Origin: Acetobacter papayae JCM 25143
GTDB lineage: Bacteria; Pseudomonadota; Alphaproteobacteria; Acetobacterales; Acetobacteraceae
Length of the DNA stretch: 33,376 nucleotides
Direction of reading: 5' to 3'
NCBI RefSeq assembly: GCF_000613285.1
Contig: NZ_BAIN01000026.1
Coordinates: forward strand, 1-33,376
Each line of letters begins with the position of its first letter. Position 1 is the stretch's first letter. Positions 1-7,828 of the stretch are shown one piece after another. The notes beneath the pieces were generated by a model that was given only the letters and a program-made list of their open reading frames with translations, was not told the DNA's origin and did not search any database. A program made the translations under genes and the position numbers.

Positions 1-387
1 AGCGGTGGTGTGCATAATCCGGCGGGCAAAATCCGGCATGAAAAACAGATAGAAATGCGTAATGAGGTCGGCCAGATTTTCCGTGGCCAGAATGATGTTG
101 GTGGCAATGCGCCCATTGGCTGGTGCCTGCGCCTGCGAAAGCCCTGCCAGCGCGGTGGCCGCCGCGCGCGATTGCGAAACCGAGCATATGCCGCAGATAC
201 GCGGGGCGATGGCCAGCGCATCCATTGGTGCACGGCCTTCGAGAATACGCTCGATACCCCGGAACAAGGTCGCGTTGACGCGCGCCTCGTGCACGCGGTC
301 TCCCGCGATGTCGAGCAGCACTTCAAGGTCGCCTTCAATGCGGTTGAATGGCCCGGCAATGCGCCGTACGGGCGGGGTATCGGACAT
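1..387 (-). CDS. hupV: Regulatory [NiFe]-hydrogenase large subunit HupV (N-terminal part, cut by window edge)
   Basis: The first 129 codons of a nickel-iron hydrogenase large subunit are present; the rest lies beyond the left edge. The ATG at 387-385 begins MSDTPPVRRIAGPFNRIEGD, where the RIEGD-type motif near the N terminus is typical of the family. Further on RICGICSVSQS supplies the N-terminal RxCGxC motif, whose two cysteines ligand the Ni-Fe site. The start lies 20 nt after the hupU stop, and the order hupT-hupU-hupV matches the H2-sensing (regulatory) hydrogenases of Rhodobacter and Bradyrhizobium rather than an energy-conserving enzyme. By family knowledge HupUV is cytoplasmic, detects H2 and modulates HupT. 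The C-terminal Ni-binding motif cannot be seen, so the hydrogenase identity is sure while the sensor role rests on context. Confidence 0.9.
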   Translation of the reverse strand, partial: MSDTPPVRRIAGPFNRIEGDLEVLLDIAGDRVHEARVNATLFRGIERILEGRAPMDALAIAPRICGICSVSQSRAAATALAGLSQAQAPANGRIATNIILATENLADLITHFYLFFMPDFARRIMHTTA

Positions 388-407
388 GCTCTTTCCTGTC
401 TTGCGCC

Positions 408-1405
408 CTAGCGCCGCAGCGGGCGGCTGGTGGGCGGCACGACAATATGGTCCTGTGTTGCGTTGCGCGCCAGCCGCTCAGGCGTTGCCGCCCGCGCAAG
501 CGAGGACAGCGCTACATACCAGGCCTTGGGCATGTCGGTGGGCAGCCCCACGGGAATACCTGCGATTTTGGGCGTGGTTTCAAACGGGTGCCCCGGCTCC
601 TCAAACTCGGGGGCGGTGCAGTTGATGCAGGCATAGCCGCCGCGCGTGCAGGAGCCGCCGCCGTTCCATAGCCGGGTGTTGCAGTCTCCATGCGCCTGCG
701 TGCCGATGCAGCCCATGTTTTCCATCAGGCAGCCAAGGTCGGAGGGGTGGCGCGCGCTGGCCTTGTATTCGTAAAACTCGTTGCGGGTGCAGCCATGATG
801 CACAAGGGTATCGGCATAAAAGCGCGGGCGGCCCAGCGGGTCGAGGTCCTGCGCGCCAAGCTGGTCACGCGCCAGCAGGGCCAGCGTGCCGGTTACCCAG
901 TCAGGGTGGGTGGGGCAGCCTGCGATGTTGATGACAGGCAGGCCCGTGCGGTCACGAAAATCTGCGCCAAGTGCGCCACCGGGGTAGCGGCCATCATATT
1001 GGAGCCCGCAGGCATCCAGAATATTGGGCGAGGCCGAGGTAATGCCTCCATAGGCCGCGCAGCTTCCTACCGCCACAACATGGCGCGCCATAGCCGCGAG
1101 GGCGCGCACCCATGTCAGCATGGGCTGGCCCGTGCCACCCATGACATGAAAGCGCCCGGTGCCTTCGGGGCCGCGCAGCAATGCGCCCTCCACACACAGG
1201 CGTCCAGCTCCGTTTTGCCCGCCAGTATGGACTCAAGCAGGGCCTGCACATCCTCGCCCGACTGTTCGGACAAGCTGGGGTGCCACAGGAAGGAAACCCC
1301 CGCCCCCCGCAATGCTCCGAGCAGGCCGGGTGATTCAGCGCAGAGCAGTGACATGGTGCACCCCCCGCAGCCACCGGACTGGAGCCACAGAACCTGAAAT
1401 GTCAT
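408..1405 (-). CDS. hupU: Regulatory [NiFe]-hydrogenase small subunit HupU (frameshifted as read)
   Basis: The gene is read in two frames. Frame one starts at the ATG at 1405-1403 (MTFQVLWLQSGGCGGCTMS), where the SGGCGGC cysteines belong to the proximal [4Fe-4S] cluster. Frame two runs from about 1193 to the TAG at 408 and holds HVVAVGSCAAYGGI, INIAGCPTHPDWV, HHGCTRNEFYEYKAS, CNTRLWNGGGSC and CINCTAPEF, the remaining cluster ligands of hydrogenase small subunits. There is no twin-arginine signal peptide, which agrees with the cytoplasmic sensor class and not with an exported uptake hydrogenase. The break falls near 1189-1203; adding one C (GCCTG to GCCCTG) restores the expected ALCVEGALLRGPEG and gives about 332 residues, the usual HupU length. 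The start ATGA overlaps the hupT stop, implying translational coupling. Confidence 0.88.
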
Positions 1406-2739
1406 GGCGTGTTCTCCCCCGGTGCAGGCACGGGCAGGGTTATGGTCAGGCACGCGCCCTGTCCCGGTTGGGATTGCGCGCGCAGCGTGCCGCCATGTTC
1501 ATGCACGGTGCGGTAGCAGATGGCCAGCCCCAGCCCCGTGCCCTTGCCTACGGGCTTGGTGGTAAAGAACGGATCGAAAATCCGTGGGGCGACATCATCG
1601 CTAAAGCCCGGCCCGTTATCGGCAACATCCAGCACCACCTGCCCACCCTGCTGGTATGCGGTCATGCGCAGATGCGGCGCGGGTGTTGTGTCCATGGCGT
1701 CAACCGCGTTCTGGACAAGGTTCATGATAACTTGCTGGAACTGGCCGGAATGGCCCTCTACCTCAAGGGGGGTGGCAATATCGAGCGTGGTGGCAATGTC
1801 GCGCCCGCAGGTGGACAGCACCCAGTTTACCGCCTTGCGCGCGATCTGCCCGAGGTCGAATGTTGCATCATGCGTGCGCCGCTCGGAGGAAAAACGCCGC
1901 AGGTCCGCAACAATGTCGCGCACGCGCTCAGCCCCTTCCGTAATGCCTGCAAGGCTGCCGTCCAGTTCGTCCAGAACGGCATCTATGTTCTGCTCGCGCC
2001 GGAGGGTGGCAAGCTGTTCGGGCGAATGGCCTGCATGCAGGGCGGACAGGTAGGTTTCTATCCGCTTTGTAAAGCGCCGCAGGGTTAGCGCATTGCCATA
2101 GACAAACGAAATCGGGTTGTTCAGCTCATGCGCGACCCCGGCGACCAGCCGCCCCAGCGAGGCCATTTTTTCCGCATGGATAAGCTGGGTCTGGGCTTCT
2201 TGCAGGCTTTTATGGGCGCGGTCGAGTTCATCATAGGCGCGGCGTAGTTCCCCCAGCGGGCGGGCTGCCAGAACCATGCCGGATACGCGGTGGTGGCTGT
2301 CACGCAGGATAGCGCTGTTAACGGAAAATGGCTGCTCTCCGTTGGGAGTTTTTATGACAATGCCCTGATCCTCAAGCCGCTGGCGGTCTGTCAGCCTGCG
2401 TGAGAGCGTTTCGATACTGATAGGCGAGTCCGGGGCGATCAGGGCTGCAAGCGGCTGGCCTATCAGGGTATCGCCCCCGGCCAGTGTTTCCTGTGCGGCG
2501 CGGTTGCAGCGCACGATGCGCAGCGTGGTATCGCAGGCGATCAGCAGGTCCGACATGGAATCGAACACACTGGCGATCAGCGTATGGGCTTCCTCCAGCG
2601 CGCTGTTTTTCTGTTCCAGCTCCACCTGCTGGCCAACAAGCTGGCTCCATGTTTCATCCATCTTTTCCATGATGGTGAGCCATGTCTCGCGGTCTTCTTC
2701 CACGGGCTTGCTGTGTTGGGGCGTCCTGTCGGGGGTCAT
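1402..2739 (-). CDS. hupT: Sensor histidine kinase HupT
   Basis: A 445-residue cytoplasmic histidine kinase without membrane segments. An N-terminal coiled-coil-like stretch (about 20-55) is followed by a PAS domain (about 50-165) and a second helical linker. The dimerisation/phosphorylation box GVAHELNNPISF places the phospho-acceptor at His204. The ATPase part shows the N box (NLVQNAVDAM), G1 (DNGPGF), F box (FDPFFTTK) and G2 (GKGTGLGLAI). In Rhodobacter and relatives HupT phosphorylates the response regulator HupR and is controlled by the H2 sensor HupUV. The gene leads the hupT-hupU-hupV unit and its TGA overlaps the hupU ATG. No hupR-like regulator is visible, so it may lie beyond the left edge. 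A plain NtrB-like kinase is the alternative, but the neighbours favour HupT. Confidence 0.88.
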   Translation of the reverse strand: MTPDRTPQHSKPVEEDRETWLTIMEKMDETWSQLVGQQVELEQKNSALEEAHTLIASVFDSMSDLLIACDTTLRIVRCNRAAQETLAGGDTLIGQPLAALIAPDSPISIETLSRRLTDRQRLEDQGIVIKTPNGEQPFSVNSAILRDSHHRVSGMVLAARPLGELRRAYDELDRAHKSLQEAQTQLIHAEKMASLGRLVAGVAHELNNPISFVYGNALTLRRFTKRIETYLSALHAGHSPEQLATLRREQNIDAVLDELDGSLAGITEGAERVRDIVADLRRFSSERRTHDATFDLGQIARKAVNWVLSTCGRDIATTLDIATPLEVEGHSGQFQQVIMNLVQNAVDAMDTTPAPHLRMTAYQQGGQVVLDVADNGPGFSDDVAPRIFDPFFTTKPVGKGTGLGLAICYRTVHEHGGTLRAQSQPGQGACLTITLPVPAPGENTP

Positions 2740-2759
2740 GGTCGGTGCCTGCTGGTAAC

Positions 2760-2814
2760 GGCCCCGAGTTTACGGGGGCCTGCCGCCACGGGCCAGAAAA
2801 TTCGGCGTGGCGGC
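2760..2814. terminator. Two adjacent inverted repeats between the sugar transferase gene and hupT
   Basis: Within the 83-nt gap between the sugar transferase stop and the hupT start lie two hairpin-forming repeats: GCCGCCACG at 2782-2790 with CGTGGCGGC at 2806-2814 (9 bp, loop of 15), and GGCCCC at 2760-2765 with GGGGCC at 2775-2780 (6 bp). Neither is followed by a clear T tract on the minus strand, so they are not textbook intrinsic terminators. Their position suggests that they separate the two minus-strand transcription units. Confidence 0.4.
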
Positions 2815-2822
2815 CCGCCTGC

Positions 2823-3876
2823 TCAGAATGCGTTTTCGCGGTTGAACAGCACGATATAGATGCTCCTGAGGATAATCTTCAGGTCCAGCCCCAGTGTCCA
2901 GTGGTTGATGTAGTACAGGTCGTTATCGATACGCTTTTGGGCTGCCGCGCGTGAGGTAATCTCGCCCCGGTAGCCCCGCACCTGTGCAAGCCCCGTCATG
3001 CCGGGGCGTACCCTGTGGCGGGCGGAATAGCAGTCCACCGCCTTTTCATACAGTTCATCATCCACACGCATGGCGGTGGCGTGGGCGCGTGGGCCAACAA
3101 CTGACATCTCGCCGCGCAGGACGTTAAAGAACTGCGGCAGTTCATCCAGACTGAAATTGCGCAGGTAGCGGCCAATACGCGTGACCCGGGGGTCGTTACG
3201 AACGGTTCTGTCCGCGCCGGTGGCATCGCCTTTTTCGACATACATGGTGCGGAATTTCAGCACCTTTATAACCTTGTCGTTGAACCCGTAGCGGTTCTGT
3301 ACGAAAAACACCGGCCCACGACTGTCAAGTTTGATCAGGATGGCAATCAGGATATAGAGCGGCAGCAGGGCGGCAATGAAAAACAGCGCCAGAATCTTGT
3401 CTTCCGCCCATTTTACCCAGTAACGCCCGCCCGAGAGCAGTACTTTGCTGATGGGGATCAGGCACAGGCCCAGATCGTCATCCTGAAGAATGCCGCTGGA
3501 AAAACCGGGCGGAAAAATATCGGCCGCCAGATAGATATCGACCGGCAGCACGATAACCTTGTGCAGGATATCGCGCAGCCTTTCGCGGCGGGCGTCGAAT
3601 ATGGCAATCACGATCATGTCCGGCAGTTCCTGCCGACACAGGGTGATCATGTCATCCACCGAGCCTTTTACGGGCACGCAGTGCTGCATGTTCTGGCTTT
3701 GCAGGCGCTTCCAGCGATCGTCGAAAATACCGATCACCTCATAGCGGTCAGGCATCTGCAACAGCTTGCTGGCTACCAGATCGCCGTCAGGCCGCGCCCC
3801 CCAGAACGATAACCTTTCGTCTGTGGCTATATCTTGCTCTGTTTTTAAATGGCACTGGAGGATCCTTTCCGTCCAT
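2823..3876 (-). CDS. Exopolysaccharide polyprenyl glycosylphosphotransferase lacking the N-terminal membrane bundle (frameshifted as read)
   Basis: This is the initiating enzyme of a lipid-linked polysaccharide: it transfers a sugar 1-phosphate, probably glucose-1-P, from a UDP-sugar to undecaprenyl phosphate at the inner membrane. The joined protein (about 351 residues) has a nucleotide-binding-like domain (KVIVLGG, then ARPDGDLVASKLLQMPDRYE), one membrane segment (ILALFFIAALLPLYILIAIL) and the complete catalytic domain (VLKFRTM, SLDELPQFFNVLRGEMSVVG, RPGMTGLAQVRG). GumD/WbaP-type relatives usually carry four or five N-terminal helices; here an in-frame TGA lies just before the only ATG (3876-3874), so they are absent. 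The frame breaks near 3792-3802 in a run of six G followed by CGCGG; restoring one GC unit (or removing one G) joins the parts. It starts 14 nt after the upstream glycosyltransferase stop, so the two share a transcript. Confidence 0.85.
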
Positions 3877-3890
3877 GCGCGTTCAGGGTG

Positions 3891-4673
3891 TTAGCCACGG
3901 TGCAGGGAATCCTTGATGACCGCTCTCAGGAACCCCAGCGCAGAACAGGCATAACGTCCGACCAGGCGCCTAGGCTCCAGCACGATACGCCATAGCCACT
4001 CCAGATTGAAGCGCTCCACCAGTCCGGGGGGTGTGGGTACGCAGCCAAAGGCGATCAGCAGCCCTTGCCCGATGCACAGCGCCCAGCAGGGCGGCAGGAG
4101 CGCGCGGTACTGGTCTACGAATATTTCGCTCCGTGGTGCGCCCACCCCCATGAACAGCAGGGTGGTGCCGTGCTGGGCGATCTGCCGGGCTAGTGCGTCC
4201 ATATCCGCCGGGCGTTTGTCAAAGCCCATGGCGGGCACGGCGCATTCAAGCCGGTCGGCCAGACCGTGCTGCGCCGCCCAGTCCTGTGCGATGCGTACCG
4301 TCTCTGCACTATCCAGCACCATAAACAGCCGGTGCTGAGCCAGCAGAGCAGGCTGGGCTACCAGCTTGGCGGCGATACCCCGGCCTGTAACCCGCCCATG
4401 CGCGGGTTTGCCGCGCCATTTTGCGTAGTAATACAGCGGAAAGCCGTCGCAGGTCAGCAGGGTCGCGTGCTGGCAGGCGTGCAGCAGGGCCGGGTTGTGG
4501 GGCAGCAGGCTGATATGCTGGATGTTGGGGGTAATGATCAGGCCCACGCCCTGTGCCGGTGTGCGCACGGTATGCGCCACCATGGAGGCGACCGCCTGCT
4601 CCGACAGCACAGAGAAATCCAGTCCGAACATCGGAAATGTGGCCGGGTTATACTCAGTGGCAGGCTGTGACAT
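3891..4673 (-). CDS. WecG/TagA/CpsF-family glycosyltransferase (GumM-like)
   Basis: A 260-residue member of glycosyltransferase family 26. Seen in order are the N-terminal core with ITPNIQHISLL, the TCDGFPLYY motif in place of the usual donor-site TxDG, MGVGAPRSEIF and the C-terminal basic signature ERFNLEWLWRIVLEPRRLVG with RY after it. Family members (WecG, TagA, GumM) add a hexose or ManNAc-type sugar to a growing polyprenyl-diphosphate glycan on the cytoplasmic face. The actual donor and acceptor cannot be told from the sequence. No membrane helix is evident; the C-terminal basic/hydrophobic tail probably attaches it to the membrane. It precedes the sugar transferase by 14 nt and follows the PAP2 gene after 165 nt. 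The ATG at 4673 has GAGAG about nine nucleotides upstream. Confidence 0.85.
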   Translation of the reverse strand: MSQPATEYNPATFPMFGLDFSVLSEQAVASMVAHTVRTPAQGVGLIITPNIQHISLLPHNPALLHACQHATLLTCDGFPLYYYAKWRGKPAHGRVTGRGIAAKLVAQPALLAQHRLFMVLDSAETVRIAQDWAAQHGLADRLECAVPAMGFDKRPADMDALARQIAQHGTTLLFMGVGAPRSEIFVDQYRALLPPCWALCIGQGLLIAFGCVPTPPGLVERFNLEWLWRIVLEPRRLVGRYACSALGFLRAVIKDSLHRG

Positions 4674-4838
4674 GTGTCGCTCTCATCGGATCTGTGCGGG
4701 CGGCATAAGGCACAGGAACAGGTCCGTTGCCGGTTGGTTATGCTTTACGTTTGGCATATCCTGAGATGAAATGATATTTCCTCTCGCAAGAATTCTGCCC
4801 CGCATAAAAATTTAATCCTTGCGCCGGAGGGCCTGCCC
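4674..4838. other. Intergenic gap between PAP2 phosphatase and WecG-like genes
   Basis: A 165-nt gap that is markedly richer in A and T (about 4750-4815) than the flanking genes. It could hold a promoter for the two minus-strand glycosyl genes, but I cannot fix -35 and -10 boxes with confidence. No terminator hairpin stands out. Confidence 0.3.
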
Positions 4839-5438
4839 TTACCAGGTCAGCACATGACTGCCCCAATGGGTAGCCCAGTGGTAGGAGTTGTGGAACAGGT
4901 TCTGCAGCATGGGTTCGGCTGGCAGCATGTAGCCGTGGAAAATCAGCGCCACACAGGCTGGAACCACCAGAAAATACCGTGTGGCCATAACCGGCACGGG
5001 TAGGAGCGAACGTGCAAGCCATAGCGCGCCCGCAGTGCCCAGCACGGTGCCGCAGAGAATTTCCGCCTGTGTGTGGGCATGTAGCCGCAGGCGCGTATAG
5101 CCAATGACCGCCGCAATCACGAGTGGGGGCAGTAAAGCGCGGCTCCATTGCCATTCCCGCTGGCGCGAATGCAGCACAATGGCAAGCAGGCTGCCATAAA
5201 CAGCTGTGCTGGCGACAACATGACCGCTGATACTGAAGGGGCGCTCCGCAAAGCCGAACATCTCTCCCCAGTACAGCCCCAGCAGCTTGAGCAGCACAAG
5301 GCAGCCCAGAATTGCAGCAATACCGGCACACCAGACTCGTCCGCCCCGCTGCCAGCCCATGGCGTAGAACATGACGGTCACGACAAGGAAAAGCGGCAGG
5401 ATGACAGCCTCATCTCCGAAATCTGTCATAAATTCCAT
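4839..5438 (-). CDS. PAP2-family membrane phosphatase
   Basis: About 199 residues, almost entirely hydrophobic, with five or six predicted membrane helices. The PAP2 phosphatase signature is visible: ERPFSISGHVVAS carries the RP and SGH elements and TRLRLHAHTQAEILCG carries the R-x5-H-x3-(D/E) element, although the last acidic residue is Glu where Asp is usual. Enzymes of this type remove phosphate from lipid phosphates such as undecaprenyl diphosphate, phosphatidylglycerol phosphate or lipid A. In this setting recycling of the undecaprenyl carrier after polymerisation is the simplest role, which is an inference. I chose the ATG at 5438 (MEFMTDFGDE); an in-frame GTG at 5468 would add ten residues. 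A divergent export gene lies upstream. Confidence 0.75.
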   Translation of the reverse strand: MEFMTDFGDEAVILPLFLVVTVMFYAMGWQRGGRVWCAGIAAILGCLVLLKLLGLYWGEMFGFAERPFSISGHVVASTAVYGSLLAIVLHSRQREWQWSRALLPPLVIAAVIGYTRLRLHAHTQAEILCGTVLGTAGALWLARSLLPVPVMATRYFLVVPACVALIFHGYMLPAEPMLQNLFHNSYHWATHWGSHVLTW

Positions 5439-5549
5439 GGATGATCCCACAAAAGCCACGCACGCCACACCACAGGGCCGCTCAGGCGCAGGAAAAAGGC
5501 CCGCCCACCCTGTTTTTGGGTCTGTTAGTGTATATGGGCTTGAGTTCGC

Positions 5550-5577
5550 TTGATAACCCCATAAAGCCGAATAGTAT
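5550..5577 (+). promoter_or_regulatory. Candidate sigma-70 promoter for the export/polymerase unit
   Basis: In the divergent gap between the PAP2 gene and the export lipoprotein gene, TTGATA at 5550-5555 (five of six matches to TTGACA) is followed after 16 nt by TAGTAT at 5572-5577. The spacing and position, about 105 nt before the export ATG, suit a promoter. This is a consensus match by eye only. Confidence 0.35.
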
Positions 5578-5682
5578 AGCCAGTCTATGGGCTTGCCATT
5601 GCCCGGACTGTGGTTGCGCCGTATGGCAGTGTGGTTTCGGCTGGAATGAATTCAGGAGCACTGCTGTTTTGCACCGCGCTCA

Positions 5683-6410
5683 ATGACACTGCTTCGCCTG
5701 CTGGCACGCCTGCCATTGCTGGCTCTTCTTTGCAGTGCTGCGTGCACCGACAAGTGGGTTGCGCCTCAGGCGGCAAAGCACAGCACTATCGCGGCATGGG
5801 TGGATACACCCAAAACGCCTTACAAGATCGAACCGGGGGATGATCTCTCGGTTGTCATGCCTTTCAACCCGGAACTTAATTACGAGGCGGTGGTGGACCC
5901 CAAGGGCGGGCTGACCATGCCATTGGTCGGCACCATTCAGGCCGGGGGGCTGACGGTGGATGAAGCCGGGCGCGACATCAACCGGGCGCTGGCGCTCAAG
6001 GGCATTACTGATGATGCCTATGCCTCTGTCAGTATCCGCACCTATGCCGGGCGCATTTATGTGGTGGGCAGGTGAAAAAACCGGGTGCCGTGCCCATGCA
6101 GAGCGACATGGATGTATTGCAGGCCATTACCGCCGCAGGCGGGCTGATGGATACCGCCCGTACCGGAGAGGTGGTGGTGATCCGCCGCAGCCCCGATGGA
6201 CGGCCTATGCTGCGCTCGGTCAACCTGACAGCCCTTATCCGCCGGGCCGACCCCCAGCAGTCGGTGGCGCTCCAGCCTTCCGATACCATTTTTGTGCCTG
6301 AAACATCGTCGGTCGAGGCCGACCAGTGGGTCGATCGCTATATCACCCGCATTGTGCCGTTTAACCAGAGCATCAACTACAATGTCGGCTCCGGGGGTTT
6401 TTTCCGTTAG
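5683..6410 (+). CDS. Polysaccharide export outer-membrane lipoprotein, Wza/GumB-like (frameshifted as read)
   Basis: The joined protein of about 242 residues starts with a lipoprotein signal (MTLLRLLARLPLLALLCSAA followed by Cys21). A poly-export domain follows (YKIEPGDDLSVVMPFNPELN, VDPKGGLTMPLVGTIQAGG), then an SLBB-type segment (YVVGEVKKPGAVPM after repair, VLQAITAAGGL) and the end YNVGSGGFFR. Wza/GumB proteins form the outer-membrane pore for capsule or exopolysaccharide; this is the short GumB-like type. The frame breaks near 6067-6073: the text reads GGCAGGTGA where GGCGAGGTGA would continue through VKKPGAVPM, so one G appears to be lost. The polymerase gene begins 2 nt after the stop. 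No good ribosome site precedes the ATG at 5683; AGGAG lies too far upstream, at about 5654. Confidence 0.85.
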
Positions 6411-6412
6411 TC

Positions 6413-7810
6413 ATGACTGTTCAACATGACGCCTCAGCCCCTTCTTCCGGCAGAGTGACACAGGTTTTCTCTGCCGCCAGCTATTTCTCCACCGCGCCGG
6501 TCCGGCTGAAAATCATGCTCTGCCTGTTGGCCGTGCTGCCTTTGTTTGGCGAAACCTTCCATTACATCGCCAATCTGCGTCCGTTATGGATGCTGTCCAA
6601 GGCGTTCCCCGTTCTGTCGCTGCCGCTGGTGTTCGCGCTGACATCCTATCCGCGTTTTCCCATGACACGGCAGATCCTGATCTGTTTCACATGGCTGGTG
6701 CTTTCACCTAGCATCGCGTCGATCTTCTATTTCGACGAAGGGTTTTTCACGGGGGTTACGGCGCAGGTCAAACTGCTGCCCATGCTCTATTTCTTTTCCT
6801 TTCTGGGGCTGCTTGTCACTCTGCGGCCAAGTCTGAAGGAAATCAGGCGCAGTTTTCTGATACTGGGTCTGCTGACTGTTGGCACGCTCATCCTGCTTTG
6901 GGCCATTGTTCCCAATAGATGGTATAATAGCCACTATGTTTTTGGTGCGGCCCCGTTCTTTAGTGCCGATAATCGCGGGCATCGTATCCGTATGCAGATG
7001 TTCTTTCCCGTGGTGCTGCTGTTCTACCTGTACCGCCGGGCATTTTTTGAAAAAAGCCTTTTCTGTCTGGCAGGTGTGGCTGTGACCTTTGCGGTTACGT
7101 TGCTGATCGTCAAAGCCCGCTCCATGATTATTGGCATTACCATTGTGGCCATGGTCAACACCATTTTCTGGTCACGGCCCCTCGTGCGGGTGGCGCTGGC
7201 GCTCAGCGCGCCCTTTGGTTTTGTTGCCATGTTTTCCACCGGGTATCTTGCCACCACGTTCAATACCAGCCGGGATACGGGCTTTGATGTTCGCTACATA
7301 ACGGCGGAAAAAGCCAGTAATTTTCTGGGCGATTCGCCCCTACGCTGGATTTTTGGCGTGGGCACGCTCAGCCCCACCAGCAAGGATACGCTGGTGGCCT
7401 ATTTCCACCATTTCTTCTTTCTGGCGGATATTACGTGGCTGGGTATTGTCTTTGAATATGGGCTTATCGGCGCGCTAATTTTCATTCTGTTCGAACTGCG
7501 TGGCATGCTGTTTTATGCCAAGCTTAGAACCTGCGTGCATGATGATTTTCTCGATAGCCTGTTCGATTATCTTGGCTATGTTCTGGTTATTTCGTTTTTC
7601 TACCCGCCAACGCTGGCTCCGGGCGAGACGGCGGTTATTCTGGCGATTTTTGCCTATACGTGGCGCGCTGGCGGTTTCGACCGTTCTGCCCCTGCGGTGT
7701 ATGATCACGGCAGGCGGAGGCGGCTTGAACACGCAGGAGAGGCTCTGCCCACAGCCTTGGGCAACAACTTGCCGGGTCGCCCGTCGGGCACCACAGCAGG
7801 GGACGTATAA
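6413..7810 (+). CDS. Polytopic membrane protein, probable exopolysaccharide polymerase (Wzy/GumE-like)
   Basis: 465 residues with about ten to twelve hydrophobic helices and a soluble C-terminal tail of roughly 50 residues rich in Arg and Gly. A larger loop (about 280-320, RDTGFDVRYITAEKASNFLG and onwards) sits between late helices, as in O-antigen polymerases and ligases, but no family-defining motif is certain. Evidence for the role is mainly context: it starts 2 nt after the export lipoprotein gene, and the locus otherwise has initiating transferase, flippase, co-polymerase and exporter but no other polymerase candidate. It would join repeat units at the periplasmic face of the inner membrane. 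An O-antigen-ligase-like function is the alternative. It converges with the GT4 gene, leaving only 18 nt between the stops. Confidence 0.65.
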   Translation: MTVQHDASAPSSGRVTQVFSAASYFSTAPVRLKIMLCLLAVLPLFGETFHYIANLRPLWMLSKAFPVLSLPLVFALTSYPRFPMTRQILICFTWLVLSPSIASIFYFDEGFFTGVTAQVKLLPMLYFFSFLGLLVTLRPSLKEIRRSFLILGLLTVGTLILLWAIVPNRWYNSHYVFGAAPFFSADNRGHRIRMQMFFPVVLLFYLYRRAFFEKSLFCLAGVAVTFAVTLLIVKARSMIIGITIVAMVNTIFWSRPLVRVALALSAPFGFVAMFSTGYLATTFNTSRDTGFDVRYITAEKASNFLGDSPLRWIFGVGTLSPTSKDTLVAYFHHFFFLADITWLGIVFEYGLIGALIFILFELRGMLFYAKLRTCVHDDFLDSLFDYLGYVLVISFFYPPTLAPGETAVILAIFAYTWRAGGFDRSAPAVYDHGRRRRLEHAGEALPTALGNNLPGRPSGTTAGDV

Positions 7811-7828
7811 CCGGCCAAGGGTGTTTGT

